DNA of 64,000 nucleotides, from the NCBI GenBank assembly GCA_018262705.1, contig JADFDQ010000010.1, positions 1 through 64,000 on the forward strand, written 5' to 3'. Position 1 is the stretch's first letter. Every line of letters begins with the position of its first letter. Made by a program: the position numbers and the translations under genes. The stretch is from Xanthomonas sp. (lineage in GTDB: Bacteria; Pseudomonadota; Gammaproteobacteria; Xanthomonadales; Xanthomonadaceae). Shown here one piece after another: positions 54,682-63,793 of this stretch. Below the pieces are notes generated by a model. The model did no database searches, had not been told where the DNA came from, and saw nothing but the letters and a program-made list of their open reading frames with translations.

Positions 54682-55791
54682 ATGGAAACCTCCCACCCCT
54701 GCATCGGCATCGTCGGCAGCGCCGGCGCCTACGGGCGCTGGCTGCGCGCGTTTTTCGAGCAGCGTATGGGGCTGAGGGTTATCGGCCACGATCCGCTGGA
54801 TTCGGCATCCGCCAGCGTCGAGGCATTGCTGGATCGCGCCGACGTGCTGCTGTTTTCGCTGCCGATTCGTGACACCGTTGCCCTGATCCGCGACTGGACG
54901 GCGCGCGCGTCCGGGCGCGAAGCGGGCCGGCTGTGGCTGGACATCACGTCGATTAAGGCCGGGCCGGTGGCGGCGATGCTCGGATCGCAGGCCGAAGTGG
55001 CAGGACTGCACCCGATGACGGCGCCGCCGAAGTCGCCCACCCTCAAGGGGCGCGCACTGGCCGTGTGCCGCGCGCGGCTGCGGCACTGGGCGCCGTGGCT
55101 GGACATGCTGCTGATTGCGCTTGAAGCCGAATGTGTCGATGTCGAACCGGAGCAGCACGACCGCGCGATGGCGCTGGTGCAGGGCATGGTGCATGCCACC
55201 CGCCTTGCCGAAGCGGGCGTGCTGCGGCAGATGGCGGGGGATGTGTCTGCCTTGTTGCCGCTGCGCACGGCCGGCTTCGAGATGGACCTGGCCAGCGCGG
55301 CGCGCATCCTGTCGCTCAATCCGGCGATTTACGAAGACATCCAGTTCGGCAACCGCTACGTTCCCGAAGTGCTGCGTTTGCTGGCCGAGCAATTCGAACG
55401 ACTCGCGCATCTGGTCGAGCAAGGCGATGCCGCCGCACGCCAGACTTTTCGCGATGTCTACCTCACCGAAAATCGCGACGGGTTCGGTTCGCAGGTGCTG
55501 CAGACAGGCAATTACACCTTCGAACGCATTGGGTACCTGCTGGCCGATCTGGCCGATGCGCACACGCTGAGCGTGCATCTGAGCGAAGACCGGCCCGGTT
55601 CGCTGCGCGAATTGCTGCATCTGTTCGAAGCCCGTGGCATCAACATCGCGTCCCTGCATTCTTCGCGCACACAGGCCGGCGAACTGCATTTCCGGTTCGG
55701 GTTTGACGGCGCGGTCGAGCCGTCGTGCTTGCAGGCGGTGGCGACCGATCTTCTTGGCAGCGGGCTGGGGCGGGTGGCGCGATCCGGCTAA
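54682..55791 (+). CDS. tyrA: Prephenate dehydrogenase with ACT domain
   Basis: This enzyme decarboxylates and oxidises prephenate to hydroxyphenylpyruvate for tyrosine synthesis. It has 369 residues. The Rossmann part is short (GIVGSAGAYGRWL in place of a classical GxGxxG), then DITSIKAGPV, GLHPMTAPPKSPTLKGR and the helical dimerisation domain (EQHDRAMALVQGMVHATRLA). The C-terminal ACT domain (HLSEDRPGSLRELLHLFEARGINIASLHSSRT) suggests feedback control. It complements pheA and aroA encoded 35 kb away. I did not see a chorismate mutase domain. Confidence 0.88.
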   Translation: METSHPCIGIVGSAGAYGRWLRAFFEQRMGLRVIGHDPLDSASASVEALLDRADVLLFSLPIRDTVALIRDWTARASGREAGRLWLDITSIKAGPVAAMLGSQAEVAGLHPMTAPPKSPTLKGRALAVCRARLRHWAPWLDMLLIALEAECVDVEPEQHDRAMALVQGMVHATRLAEAGVLRQMAGDVSALLPLRTAGFEMDLASAARILSLNPAIYEDIQFGNRYVPEVLRLLAEQFERLAHLVEQGDAAARQTFRDVYLTENRDGFGSQVLQTGNYTFERIGYLLADLADAHTLSVHLSEDRPGSLRELLHLFEARGINIASLHSSRTQAGELHFRFGFDGAVEPSCLQAVATDLLGSGLGRVARSG

Positions 55792-55910
55792 ACGGTCGGC
55801 TGGCCGGTTCGGGCGGCGGGATGCGTATTCAAAAGCATGACGGCGGTCAATATTTTTCGCATGTCCCTGCGCTACTGTATTACACAGAGTCATCCCTTGC
55901 AGGCAACGCC

Positions 55911-58241
55911 ATGAGCTTCCGCTCCCCCACGGAATCCCGGCACGGCACCAACCCGGCGACAGCCTCGTTGATTGATGCCCTGCAAAAGCAAACCCTCGAT
56001 CGCATCACCCCGGCGCTGGATGCCGCGCTGGGCGATGTCGACGATTACCTGTTCGACCTCAGCCAGAAAGGCGATGAGGCCATGGGCCTTGCTGCGCTGC
56101 GGGAAATGCGGCGCGCGCGCGCGCAGATCGTGCAGGGATTCCGGAATCGGGTGACGGCCCGTTTTACCGCGCTGTCCGCGCGGCGTGCGTTGTCCGATCA
56201 GGTCCGGACGGAATCGGCTGCAGATGCCGGGTTGAGCCTGCTCTCGGATCAGGATCTCGAGCAGCAGCTGGCGGTCGAACAGCTGGCCGCGTCCGTATTG
56301 CGTTCGCACGCCGCCGCTTACGATGTCGTTTGCCAGCGGATAAAGGTCGTGGCCGGCGACGCGAAGCTGCTGCGGCGCGAGGATCCGCTGGATCCGGTGT
56401 TCCTCGCCAGCGCGCTCGGCGAGGTCATGGGCGAACAGAACGTCAGCGATGAGTTGTGGATCGTCGTTTTCAAATTCTTCGAGCGCGAGCTGGATGCCGC
56501 GCTGGGCGAGTACTACGAACGCTGCAATGCGCTGATGGCAAGCGCCGGCGTCATGCCGGAATTGCGTGCCACAGCTGTGCAGCCGCGGCGTGCCCCGGCG
56601 CAACCGCAGCAGCCGCAGGTCGACCCGAACCTGGTCGAGACGATTCAGCGCGAGACGGCGGCTCAAACCGGCATGCCGCAGATGGGTATGCCGCAGATGG
56701 GTATGCCGCAGATGGGCATGCCGCAGATGGGTATGCCGCAGATGGGTATGCCGAATGCCGCAACCGGGCACGCCGCGGCGCCCATGCAGATCAGTCCCGC
56801 CGATCATGCGATGTTCGCCAACATGCTTGGGCAGTTGCAGGGTTGGCGCGCTGCGGCCGGCATGAACACCGGTGCTGCCGCGGGCGGCGCGCAATCCGGC
56901 TCGCCGCTCGGCACCAATGACCTGCTGTCGATCCTGTCGCTGATGCAGCACGACGTCGCGCCGATACTTCCCGAAGCTCCGTCCAGCGGATCTACGCCAG
57001 GCGCCACGATCGCCGGTCAGTTGCGGCAACAGATGCAGCAAAGCGCCCGCAAGCTGGGCGTGGCCGGCGACAACATGACGCTGGACGGTCTGGATGAAGA
57101 CGCCGTGGATCTGGTGGCGCTGCTGTTCGACGTCCTGCTCGACGGCCCGCAGTACGACACCCGCATCCGCCAGAAGATCGGGCGCATGCTGGTTCCCTGC
57201 GTCAAGGCGGCGGTCAAGGATCGGCGCATGTTCCTGATGAAGGAGCACCCGGCGCGCAAGCTGCTCAATACCATCGCCGAGGCCTGCGAGGGCAACCGCG
57301 GCCAGGAGCCGCAGGAGCGCGAGCTGCTCGATCACGTCGATCACACCATCGACCGCCTGGTTTCCGAGTTCAATGAGGACGTCGCGATTTTCGAGACCCT
57401 CGAGCAGGAACTGCGCGACTTCATGGGGCAGCACCGCAAGCGTTTCGAACTGGTCGAGCGGCGCACGACCGAAGCCCAGTGGGGGCGCGAACGGCTCGAC
57501 AACGCGCGCGAATCCGCCGCCCGCGATCTTGAAACGCACAGCGGTGGACGGGAATTGCCTTCGGTCGTCGCTGATTTCCTGTCACGGCACACCGCGCATC
57601 ATCTGGTTCAAGTCGCGCTGCGCGAGGGCGCGGATTCGGCGCGCTATGACCGTGCGCTGGTGAGCGTGGATGGCCTGTTGGCGGCGATGGATCGCGCGCG
57701 CGCAGGCAAATGGCCGGATCCGGCGTGGCCGCTTCCGGATGCCGGGCTGCGCGAAATCCTGTCCAGCGCCGGGTTTACCGATGAAGCGGCGCAAAGTGCG
57801 CTGGAAGCCTTCGATGATGCGTTCGCGAAACTTTCCGCTGGGCAGGAAGTGCCCGAGACGGACGCCCGGATCTCAAACCAGGCGATCCCGATCGAGGCTG
57901 TCGCAACGACGCCAAAACTCGAAGTGGTGGTCGACAACGCGACGCCGGACTACGACGTCAGCGTGCACGAGCGCGTACGCGCCCTGAAGGTCGGCGACTG
58001 GCTGCATCTTGCGGGTGCGGATGCGAACTTCGCTCCGGCCAAGGTCTCCTGGATCAGCCCCATTTCCTCGCGCCTGCTGCTGGTCAATCGCCGCGGCATC
58101 CGCGTTTTGGTGGCCTCGACGCAGGAACTTGCGGCGATGGTGGCGTTGGACAAGCTGCGTTTGCGCGAAGGCAATACCGCGTTCGATGACGCCATGCATC
58201 AGATGGTTTACCGCCTGCAAAGCGTGACCGCGGGTCGCTGA
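55911..58241 (+). CDS. DUF1631 family protein with MGMPQ repeats
   Basis: This large cytoplasmic protein has 776 residues. An N-terminal helical part (about 1-230) leads to a proline/glutamine linker that holds five perfect MPQMG pentapeptide repeats (about residues 255-280). A central helical region (LVALLFDVLLDGPQYDTRIRQKIGRMLVPCVKAAV) and a C-terminal small beta domain follow (RVRALKVGDWLHLAG, AKVSWISPISSRLLLVNRRGIRVLV). The last domain looks PilZ-like in outline, so a nucleotide-signal role is possible but unproven. The ATG at 55911 follows AGGC. Confidence 0.85.
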   Translation: MSFRSPTESRHGTNPATASLIDALQKQTLDRITPALDAALGDVDDYLFDLSQKGDEAMGLAALREMRRARAQIVQGFRNRVTARFTALSARRALSDQVRTESAADAGLSLLSDQDLEQQLAVEQLAASVLRSHAAAYDVVCQRIKVVAGDAKLLRREDPLDPVFLASALGEVMGEQNVSDELWIVVFKFFERELDAALGEYYERCNALMASAGVMPELRATAVQPRRAPAQPQQPQVDPNLVETIQRETAAQTGMPQMGMPQMGMPQMGMPQMGMPQMGMPNAATGHAAAPMQISPADHAMFANMLGQLQGWRAAAGMNTGAAAGGAQSGSPLGTNDLLSILSLMQHDVAPILPEAPSSGSTPGATIAGQLRQQMQQSARKLGVAGDNMTLDGLDEDAVDLVALLFDVLLDGPQYDTRIRQKIGRMLVPCVKAAVKDRRMFLMKEHPARKLLNTIAEACEGNRGQEPQERELLDHVDHTIDRLVSEFNEDVAIFETLEQELRDFMGQHRKRFELVERRTTEAQWGRERLDNARESAARDLETHSGGRELPSVVADFLSRHTAHHLVQVALREGADSARYDRALVSVDGLLAAMDRARAGKWPDPAWPLPDAGLREILSSAGFTDEAAQSALEAFDDAFAKLSAGQEVPETDARISNQAIPIEAVATTPKLEVVVDNATPDYDVSVHERVRALKVGDWLHLAGADANFAPAKVSWISPISSRLLLVNRRGIRVLVASTQELAAMVALDKLRLREGNTAFDDAMHQMVYRLQSVTAGR
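56673..56753 (+). repeat. 15-bp coding tandem repeat
   Basis: Five near-identical units ATGCCGCAGATGGGT plus a partial sixth encode MPQMG repeats in the DUF1631 protein. Units differ at one base only (one GGC for GGT), so the array is recent and likely variable in length between strains. Confidence 0.9.
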
Positions 58242-58379
58242 AAGACGCGCTTTCGGTCACGCGGCGGCGCGTGGCAAAGGGGGAGGGCTCCCGGGCGGCG
58301 GCGCGTTCGCGCTTTGCCGCACCGGGCATTTCTGCAGCGCTTGCTTGTCGCGACGGGCCGGCACCGTTAGCCTGCGTGC

Positions 58380-59087
58380 ATGAGTTCACCTGTCCGAGTT
58401 CTGATCTACGGCGCCAGCGGTCGCATGGGGCGCGCCCTGCTGCGTTTGTGCCAGGAAGAGGATGCTCACGGCTTGCTTGCCGTGGCTGCGGTTGCGCGGC
58501 ATCCGCCGAACGCTGCTTCCGTGCGGGGCTTTGCGAGCGCCCGACTCGCTGAGGTTCCCGACTTCGACGTGGCGATCGATTTCAGCCTGCCGGACGGTTT
58601 CGATGCCGTGCTGGCGCTGTGTCGGTCTCGCAAATCCGCGCTGGTCTCCGGAACCACCGGCCTGTCGGCCGCGCAACAGGCCATGCTCGAAGTCGCGGCC
58701 ACGGAGATTCCCGTGCTCTGGGCCAGCAACTTCAGCCTCGGCGTGGCGGCGCTGCATGCCTTGGTCGCGCGTGCGGCGCAGCTGCTGCCCGGCTGGGACT
58801 GCGACATCGTCGAATCCCACCACAGTCGCAAACTCGACGCGCCGTCCGGCACCGCGCTGACGCTGGGCGCGAGCGCCGAATCCGCGGGCGCATCGCCGCG
58901 TTACGCGTCGATCCGCGCCGGCGACATCGTCGGCGAGCATCTGGTGCAGTTCACCGGGTTGGGCGAGCGGATCGAACTGGTGCATCGCGCCAACTCGCGC
59001 GACATCTTTGCGCGCGGCGCCCTGCATGCCGCACGCAATCTGTACGGCCGGGCGCCGGGGCGCTATCGGCTGGACGAGGTGATTTGA
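58380..59087 (+). CDS. dapB: 4-hydroxy-tetrahydrodipicolinate reductase
   Basis: DapB makes tetrahydrodipicolinate for lysine and peptidoglycan synthesis. It has 235 residues, slightly short, with GASGRMGRAL (NAD(P) site), SGTTGLS, ASNFSLGV and the catalytic VESHHSRKLDAPSGTA, then GLGERIELVHRANSRDIFARGA. It stands alone between the DUF1631 gene and purE. The ATG has no strong ribosome site. Confidence 0.95.
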   Translation: MSSPVRVLIYGASGRMGRALLRLCQEEDAHGLLAVAAVARHPPNAASVRGFASARLAEVPDFDVAIDFSLPDGFDAVLALCRSRKSALVSGTTGLSAAQQAMLEVAATEIPVLWASNFSLGVAALHALVARAAQLLPGWDCDIVESHHSRKLDAPSGTALTLGASAESAGASPRYASIRAGDIVGEHLVQFTGLGERIELVHRANSRDIFARGALHAARNLYGRAPGRYRLDEVI

Positions 59088-59246
59088 TCCGGGCGAATGC
59101 TCATGCCTTGGCCGCATCCACAGCGTCGCAACTGGCGACGGACGCTTCATTCCTGCGCGGCATTTGGCCTACGGATTTGCAATGAGTTGTCGAAGCGCCG
59201 GATAGGCGAACATCCGTTGGAGAAAAGATGCCGACTTGCGCCGGGA
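59088..59246. other. Spacer between dapB and the purE promoter
   Basis: I see no gene, clear hairpin or repeat in this stretch. Confidence 0.5.
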
Positions 59247-59275
59247 TGACGGTTGGTTCGGTGTTGTCCTAGAAT
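59247..59275 (+). promoter_or_regulatory. Candidate purEK promoter
   Basis: TGACGG and TAGAAT are spaced by 17 bases, and the -10 box ends 24 bases before the purE ATG. I did not see an obvious PurR-type palindrome. Confidence 0.4.
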
Positions 59276-59299
59276 TGCGTTTTGACGAATGAGGCCGTC

Positions 59300-59812
59300 A
59301 TGACCGATCCATCGCGCACCGACGCGGCACCGCTGGTTGGCGTCGTCATGGGCTCGCGTTCCGATTGGGAGACCATGCAGCGCGCGGCGCAGACGCTCGA
59401 ATCGCTCGGCGTTGCGCACGAGGTGCGCGTGGTTTCGGCCCACCGCACCCCGGATGCGCTGTTCGACTATGCCGAACACGCGGCGGCGCGCGGCCTGCGT
59501 GCGATCATCGCCGGTGCCGGCGGCGCGGCGCATCTGCCGGGGATGCTGGCCTCCAAGACCGCCGTGCCGGTGCTGGGCGTGCCGGTGCAGAGCCGCGCCC
59601 TCAGCGGGCTGGACTCCCTGCTGTCGATCGTGCAGATGCCGGCCGGCGTGCCGGTGGCGACCTTTGCGATCGGCGGCGCCGGTGCGGCCAACGCCGCCCT
59701 GTTCGCCGCGGCGCTGTTGGCGGGCGATCATCCGGACATCGCCTCCGCGCTTGCCGCATTTCGCGACAGGCAGACGCGGGACGTGATCGACAACGACGAC
59801 CCGCGGGCATGA
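59300..59812 (+). CDS. purE: N5-carboxyaminoimidazole ribonucleotide mutase
   Basis: PurE moves the carboxyl group to make CAIR in purine synthesis. It has 170 residues with [35 protein letters not shown] and [20 protein letters not shown], all typical of class I PurE. The ATG at 59300 has GAGG upstream; an in-frame ATG six codons earlier is less well placed. It overlaps purK by four bases. Confidence 0.96.
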   Translation: MTDPSRTDAAPLVGVVMGSRSDWETMQRAAQTLESLGVAHEVRVVSAHRTPDALFDYAEHAAARGLRAIIAGAGGAAHLPGMLASKTAVPVLGVPVQSRALSGLDSLLSIVQMPAGVPVATFAIGGAGAANAALFAAALLAGDHPDIASALAAFRDRQTRDVIDNDDPRA

Positions 59813-60948
59813 CCACGGTCGGCATTCTTGGCGGCGGGCAGCTCGCCCGCATGCTGATCCTTGCCGGCGCCCCGCTCGGACTGCGCTTCAAGCTGCTCGA
59901 TCCGGCAGCGGACGCCTGCGCCGGCCAGCTCGCGCCGCTGACCGTGGGCGACTATGCCGATCCGGACGCGCTGGCGCGTTTCATCGACGGCGTGGATGTA
60001 GCGACCTTCGATTTCGAAAATGTGCCGGCGCAGGCGGCCGACTGGCTGGCGGCGCGGGTGCCGGTGTTCCCGCCGCCGCGTGCGCTTGCGGTGTCGCAGG
60101 ATCGTCTGTCCGAAAAGACGCTGTTTCGCGAATTGGGCATTCCGGTTGCACCGTTCGCGGCGGTCGCAACGCTGGCCGATCTGCAATCGGCGGTCGCGCA
60201 GATCGGCATTCCCTGCATCCTCAAGACGCGACGGCTGGGCTACGACGGCAAAGGCCAGTTCCGCATTCGTACCGCGGAGGACGTCGAATCCGCGTGGGCC
60301 GCGCTGGGGCCGCAAGCGGCGAAGGTCGGGCTGATCCTCGAAGGTTTCATCACGTTCCAGAGCGAACTGTCGGTGATCGCGGTACGCGCCGAGGACGGCG
60401 AATTCCGCGCCTGGCCGCTGGCCGGAAACCATCACGTCGATGGCGTGCTGTCGACCAGCCTTGCGCCCGCGCCGGTGCCGGAATCCGTGCATGTCGCCGC
60501 GCTGGCCCACGCCCAGCGACTTGCCGAAGCGCTCGATTATGTCGGCGTGCTGGCGCTGGAGCTGTTCCTGCGCGATGGCCAGCTGATCGCCAACGAAATG
60601 GCCCCGCGCGTACACAACTCCGGACACTGGAGCATCGACGGCAGCCAGACCAGCCAGTTCGAAAACCATCTGCGCGCCGGGCTCGGCTTGCCGCTGGGCG
60701 ACACCGCCGCCATCGGGCATTCCTGCATGCTCAACTGGCTGGGCGCGATGCCCGATCCGGCGCCGGTGTTGCGCGAAGCCGGCGGCCATTGGCACGATTA
60801 CGGCAAGGCGCCGCGTCCAGGGCGCAAGGTGGGGCACGCAACATTGCGCGCCGATTCGCCGCAGGCACTTGCACAGGCCTTGCGGCGCGTGGGCGAGGCG
60901 TTGGGTCGGCAAGTGCAGGTCGCGCCGGTGGTGGCAGGGTTCCTGTAA
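59809..60948 (+). CDS. purK: N5-carboxyaminoimidazole ribonucleotide synthase
   Basis: PurK is an ATP-grasp enzyme that carboxylates AIR with bicarbonate. The 379 residues begin with [12 protein letters not shown], then TFDFENVP, the ATP-grasp core ([31 protein letters not shown]) and [14 protein letters not shown] with metal ligands. Its ATG overlaps the purE stop. Repeats and a terminator lie downstream. Confidence 0.96.
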   Translation: MTTVGILGGGQLARMLILAGAPLGLRFKLLDPAADACAGQLAPLTVGDYADPDALARFIDGVDVATFDFENVPAQAADWLAARVPVFPPPRALAVSQDRLSEKTLFRELGIPVAPFAAVATLADLQSAVAQIGIPCILKTRRLGYDGKGQFRIRTAEDVESAWAALGPQAAKVGLILEGFITFQSELSVIAVRAEDGEFRAWPLAGNHHVDGVLSTSLAPAPVPESVHVAALAHAQRLAEALDYVGVLALELFLRDGQLIANEMAPRVHNSGHWSIDGSQTSQFENHLRAGLGLPLGDTAAIGHSCMLNWLGAMPDPAPVLREAGGHWHDYGKAPRPGRKVGHATLRADSPQALAQALRRVGEALGRQVQVAPVVAGFL

Positions 60949-60973
60949 GTACCAAACTGCACTTGCCTTGCCT

Positions 60974-61080
60974 GTAGGAGCGCGAGCGCATTTGCAGGAG
61001 TCCGTAGGAGCGCACCGCAGGGGCGCGAACACTTTGAAAAAATTCTGCAAAACGCATCGCGCCGCTGCGGAGCGCTTCTG
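60974..61080. repeat. REP-like GTAG repeats after purK
   Basis: A partial copy (60974-60990), an exact 25-nt arm (61004-61028) and a degenerate inverted arm (61057-61080) lie in the gap between convergent purK and the superoxide dismutase gene. Confidence 0.8.
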
Positions 61081-61113
61081 CGAGAAATCGTCACGAGGAA
61101 TATCACAAACGAC

Positions 61114-61137
61114 AACGGCCGGATCGCTCCGGCCGTT
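61114..61137. terminator. Bidirectional intrinsic terminator
   Basis: A 10-bp stem (AACGGCCGGA / TCCGGCCGTT) with loop TCGC is flanked by AC-rich sequence on one side and TTTTC on the other. It lies 24 bases past the minus-strand superoxide dismutase gene. Confidence 0.75.
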
Positions 61138-61160
61138 TTCGCATCGCTAAAGCGCGACGC

Positions 61161-61739
61161 TTACTTCATTTGCCCCGCCGCAAACTCCCAGTTCACCAGA
61201 TTCCAGAACGCGTCCAGATACTTCGGGCGGGCGTTGCGGTAGTCGATGTAGTAGGCGTGTTCCCACACGTCGCAGGTCAGCAACGGGGTGTCTTCGCCGG
61301 TGATCGGGGTGGCCGCGTTGGAGGTGCTCGCTAGCGCCAACGTGCCGTCCTTGCGCTGCACCAGCCAGGCCCAGCCGGAGCCGAAGGTGCCCACCGCGGT
61401 CTTGGTGAACTCTTCCTTGAACCTGGCGAAGCTGCCGAACGCGGCGTTGATGGCGTCGAGCAGATTGCCGGTCGGCTCGCCGCCGCCGCGCGGCGACAGG
61501 GAGTTCCAGTAGAAGCTGTGGTTCCACACCTGCGCGGCATTGTTGAACATGCCGCCCTGCGCCTTCTTGATGATTTCGACCAGCCCGAGGCTCGCGAACT
61601 CCGTGCCTTCGATCATCTTGTTGAGGTTGGTGACGTAGCCCTGATGGTGCTTGCCGTAGTGGAAGTCGAGGGTTTCGGCGGAAATGTGCGGCTCCAGCGC
61701 GTTGTTGGCGTAGGGCAGGGCAGGCAGTTCGATAGCCAT
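61161..61739 (-). CDS. sodB: Superoxide dismutase, iron type
   Basis: SodB turns superoxide into oxygen and peroxide in the cytoplasm. The 192 residues contain the metal ligands in the usual places ([44 protein letters not shown]). The motif [19 protein letters not shown] marks the Fe-type rather than Mn-type. No signal peptide is present. Confidence 0.95.
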   Translation of the reverse strand: MAIELPALPYANNALEPHISAETLDFHYGKHHQGYVTNLNKMIEGTEFASLGLVEIIKKAQGGMFNNAAQVWNHSFYWNSLSPRGGGEPTGNLLDAINAAFGSFARFKEEFTKTAVGTFGSGWAWLVQRKDGTLALASTSNAATPITGEDTPLLTCDVWEHAYYIDYRNARPKYLDAFWNLVNWEFAAGQMK

Positions 61740-61878
61740 GGGTGGATCTCCTTGTTTCGTGGCGAAGCGGCGGTGCCGCGCGAAGCATTACAATGACGGG
61801 TTGCAGACGAGCCATTGTAGCGAGAGCGTCCGTCGTTGCCTTGTGAAGCAGCCACGGCGCAGTCCCGGAGTGTCCAGC

Positions 61879-62202
61879 GTGCCAACCGTGCAAGAGCGCA
61901 TCCGCGCCGAAATCGACAACAACCCCGTCGTGCTGTTCATGAAAGGCACGCCGGAATACCCGATGTGCGGCTTTTCCAGCCGCGCGGTGCAGGCGCTGCA
62001 GTCTGCCGGCGCCGAGCCGATGCGGGTGGTCAACGTGCTCGAAGATCCGGAGCTGCGCGCCAATCTGCCGCGCTTTTCCGACTGGCCGACGTTCCCGCAG
62101 CTGTTCGTGCGCGGCGAGCTGATCGGCGGCTGCGACATCGTCGTCGAGCTGGCCGAATCCGGCGCGCTGGCGCGCATGCTGGCCGACGCGCGCAAGCCGT
62201 GA
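61879..62202 (+). CDS. grxD: Monothiol glutaredoxin (Grx4 type)
   Basis: This 107-residue protein of the CGFS class binds and passes on iron-sulfur clusters with glutathione. VVLFMKGTPEYPMCGFSSRAVQ, DWPTFPQLFVRGELIGGCDIV are diagnostic. The GTG at 61879 has GGAG at correct spacing; the open frame runs further upstream without conserved sequence. It is divergent from sodB, so two iron/oxidative-stress genes share a control region of 139 bases. A short-chain dehydrogenase gene overlaps its end. Confidence 0.93.
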   Translation: MPTVQERIRAEIDNNPVVLFMKGTPEYPMCGFSSRAVQALQSAGAEPMRVVNVLEDPELRANLPRFSDWPTFPQLFVRGELIGGCDIVVELAESGALARMLADARKP

Positions 62203-62939
62203 GCGCGCAGGGCAGTCTGAAGGATCGCGTGATCCTGATCGTCGGCGCGGCCGGCGGTCTTGGCGCCGCCGCCGCCGTCGCATGCGCGCAGGCGGGTGCC
62301 CACACCATTCTGCTGGGCCGCAAGGTGCGCGCGCTCAACAAGGTGTACGAATCGGTGAAGGCGGTCGGCCCCGACCCGATGCTGTATCCGCTGGATCTGG
62401 AAGGCGCCACGCCGGACGACTACGCCCAGATGGCGCAGGCGATCGAAGCGGAATTCGGTCGGCTCGACGGCCTGCTGCACTGCGCTGCCGAATTCCGCGC
62501 GCTGACACCGCTGGCCCATACCGATCCAGCCGACTTCGCCCGCGCCATCCACGTCGACCTGACCGCGCGCTGGTGGCTCACGCAAGCCTGCCTGCCGCTT
62601 CTGGCCAAGTCCGATGCCGGCGCGGCGGTGTTCGTCATCGACGCGCCGGTCAAGCGCGGCAAGCCCGATGCAGCGGGCGCCTTCTGGGGCGGCTATGGTC
62701 TGGCCCAGAGCGCACAGGCGGCGCTGGTGCCGATGCTGCAGGCCGAACTGGGTGCCTCCGGTCCGCGCATCAGCGGCCTGCGCCCCGGCCCGATGCGCAC
62801 CGGACTGCGCTCCACCGCCTACCAGCTCAACGTCGATCCCGAGGCGCGCCCCGCCTCCGACTACGCCGACGCCTGCGTGGAACTGCTGTCGCCGGCCGCT
62901 GCAGGGTGGCGCGGAAGGGTGATGGATCGGCACGCATGA
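62199..62939 (+). CDS. Short-chain dehydrogenase (YciK-like)
   Basis: This SDR has 246 residues and starts at a GTG that overlaps the glutaredoxin stop. GAAGGLGAAAA is the cofactor loop. The catalytic tyrosine is likely in GGYGLAQSAQA, but the lysine of YxxxK is not in place (Y-G-L-A-Q), and the serine position reads VFVIDAP. The active site is therefore atypical, as in some YciK-like relatives. The LDLEGATPDDYAQM region is typical of that group. Substrate unknown. It overlaps the marC gene by four bases. Confidence 0.8.
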   Translation: MSAQGSLKDRVILIVGAAGGLGAAAAVACAQAGAHTILLGRKVRALNKVYESVKAVGPDPMLYPLDLEGATPDDYAQMAQAIEAEFGRLDGLLHCAAEFRALTPLAHTDPADFARAIHVDLTARWWLTQACLPLLAKSDAGAAVFVIDAPVKRGKPDAAGAFWGGYGLAQSAQAALVPMLQAELGASGPRISGLRPGPMRTGLRSTAYQLNVDPEARPASDYADACVELLSPAAAGWRGRVMDRHA

Positions 62940-63529
62940 CCATCACCTCGGCCGCGCTGCTGCTGTTCTTCATCCTTGATCCGCTCGGCAACATCCCGGT
63001 GCTGCTGAGTCTGTTCAAAGGGCTTCCCGCGGCGCGCCAGCGCAAGATCCTCGTGCGCGAGTTGGTGATCGCGTTGATCGTGCTGATGCTGTTCCTGTGG
63101 GGCGGCCAGCACGTCCTGCATCTGATGCACCTGCGGCAGGAATCGGTGTCGATCGCCGGCGGCATCGTGCTGTTCCTGATCGGCCTGCGGATGATCTTCC
63201 CGACCGCCGAAGGGGTGATGGGCGAGGTGCCCGGCGGCGAGCCGTTCATCGTGCCGGTCGCCATCCCGATGATCGCCGGACCCTCGGGCATGGCGGCAGT
63301 GATGCTGTTGGGCAGCCAGCAGCCGGATCGGATGGGCGACTGGATGCTGGCGCTGACCCTGGCCTGGGGCGCGACCGCGCTGATTCTTTTCAGCGCCCCC
63401 TGGCTGCAGAAGCTGCTTGGCTACCGCGTCTTGACTGCGGTCGAACGGCTGATGGGCATGGTGATCGTGGCGATCTCGGTGCAGATGTTCCTCGACGGAA
63501 TCGCGGCTTATCTGCGCGGCGTGGGCTGA
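62936..63529 (+). CDS. MarC family integral membrane protein
   Basis: The protein has 197 residues and six predicted membrane helices (LLLFFILDPLGNIPVLLSLF, LVIALIVLMLFLWGG, SIAGGIVLFLIGLRMIFP, IPMIAGPSGMAAVMLL and two more). LDPLGNIP and PMIAGPSG are family hallmarks. Transport substrate is unknown; the old multiple-resistance claim for MarC is not supported. It is last in the glutaredoxin-SDR-marC operon. Confidence 0.88.
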   Translation: MTITSAALLLFFILDPLGNIPVLLSLFKGLPAARQRKILVRELVIALIVLMLFLWGGQHVLHLMHLRQESVSIAGGIVLFLIGLRMIFPTAEGVMGEVPGGEPFIVPVAIPMIAGPSGMAAVMLLGSQQPDRMGDWMLALTLAWGATALILFSAPWLQKLLGYRVLTAVERLMGMVIVAISVQMFLDGIAAYLRGVG

Positions 63530-63674
63530 GGCCAGCGAGTTTTCACGCTTGGCCAGAATTGCTGCCTGGCACGCCTGCGCAGACTGATTTGCGCCGACTG
63601 CGCGGCCTGTGACCCAGTCGGCAAAACCGGACCGGCGTCAGCCGTCATCAGTTCAGATCATGTTAAACTTTCGT

Positions 63675-63710
63675 CATGGCGTACGCCTGCGTACGTCCAT
63701 GGTTTTTTTT
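63675..63710 (+). terminator. Rho-independent terminator, possible attenuator
   Basis: Arms CATGGCGTACG and CGTACG-T-CCATG form an 11-bp stem with one bulge and loop CCTG, followed by G and eight T (63703-63710). It is the strongest terminator shape in the window. It lies 145 bases after marC and 83 bases before the Oar-like receptor gene. Confidence 0.75.
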
Positions 63711-63718
63711 GATCTTGT

Positions 63719-63755
63719 CCCGTGCGTGTCAGCCGCTGGAGTGCGGCTCACGGGG
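63719..63755 (+). promoter_or_regulatory. Second leader hairpin before the Oar-like receptor gene
   Basis: CGTG-TC-AGCCGC pairs with GCGGCT-CACG around loop TGGAGT, and CCCGTG can instead pair with CACGGG. Together with the preceding terminator it makes a structured region upstream of the gene. Confidence 0.4.
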
Positions 63756-63793
63756 CGTCTGCGTCCATTCCAGTTCACTTCAGAGGCCAAACC

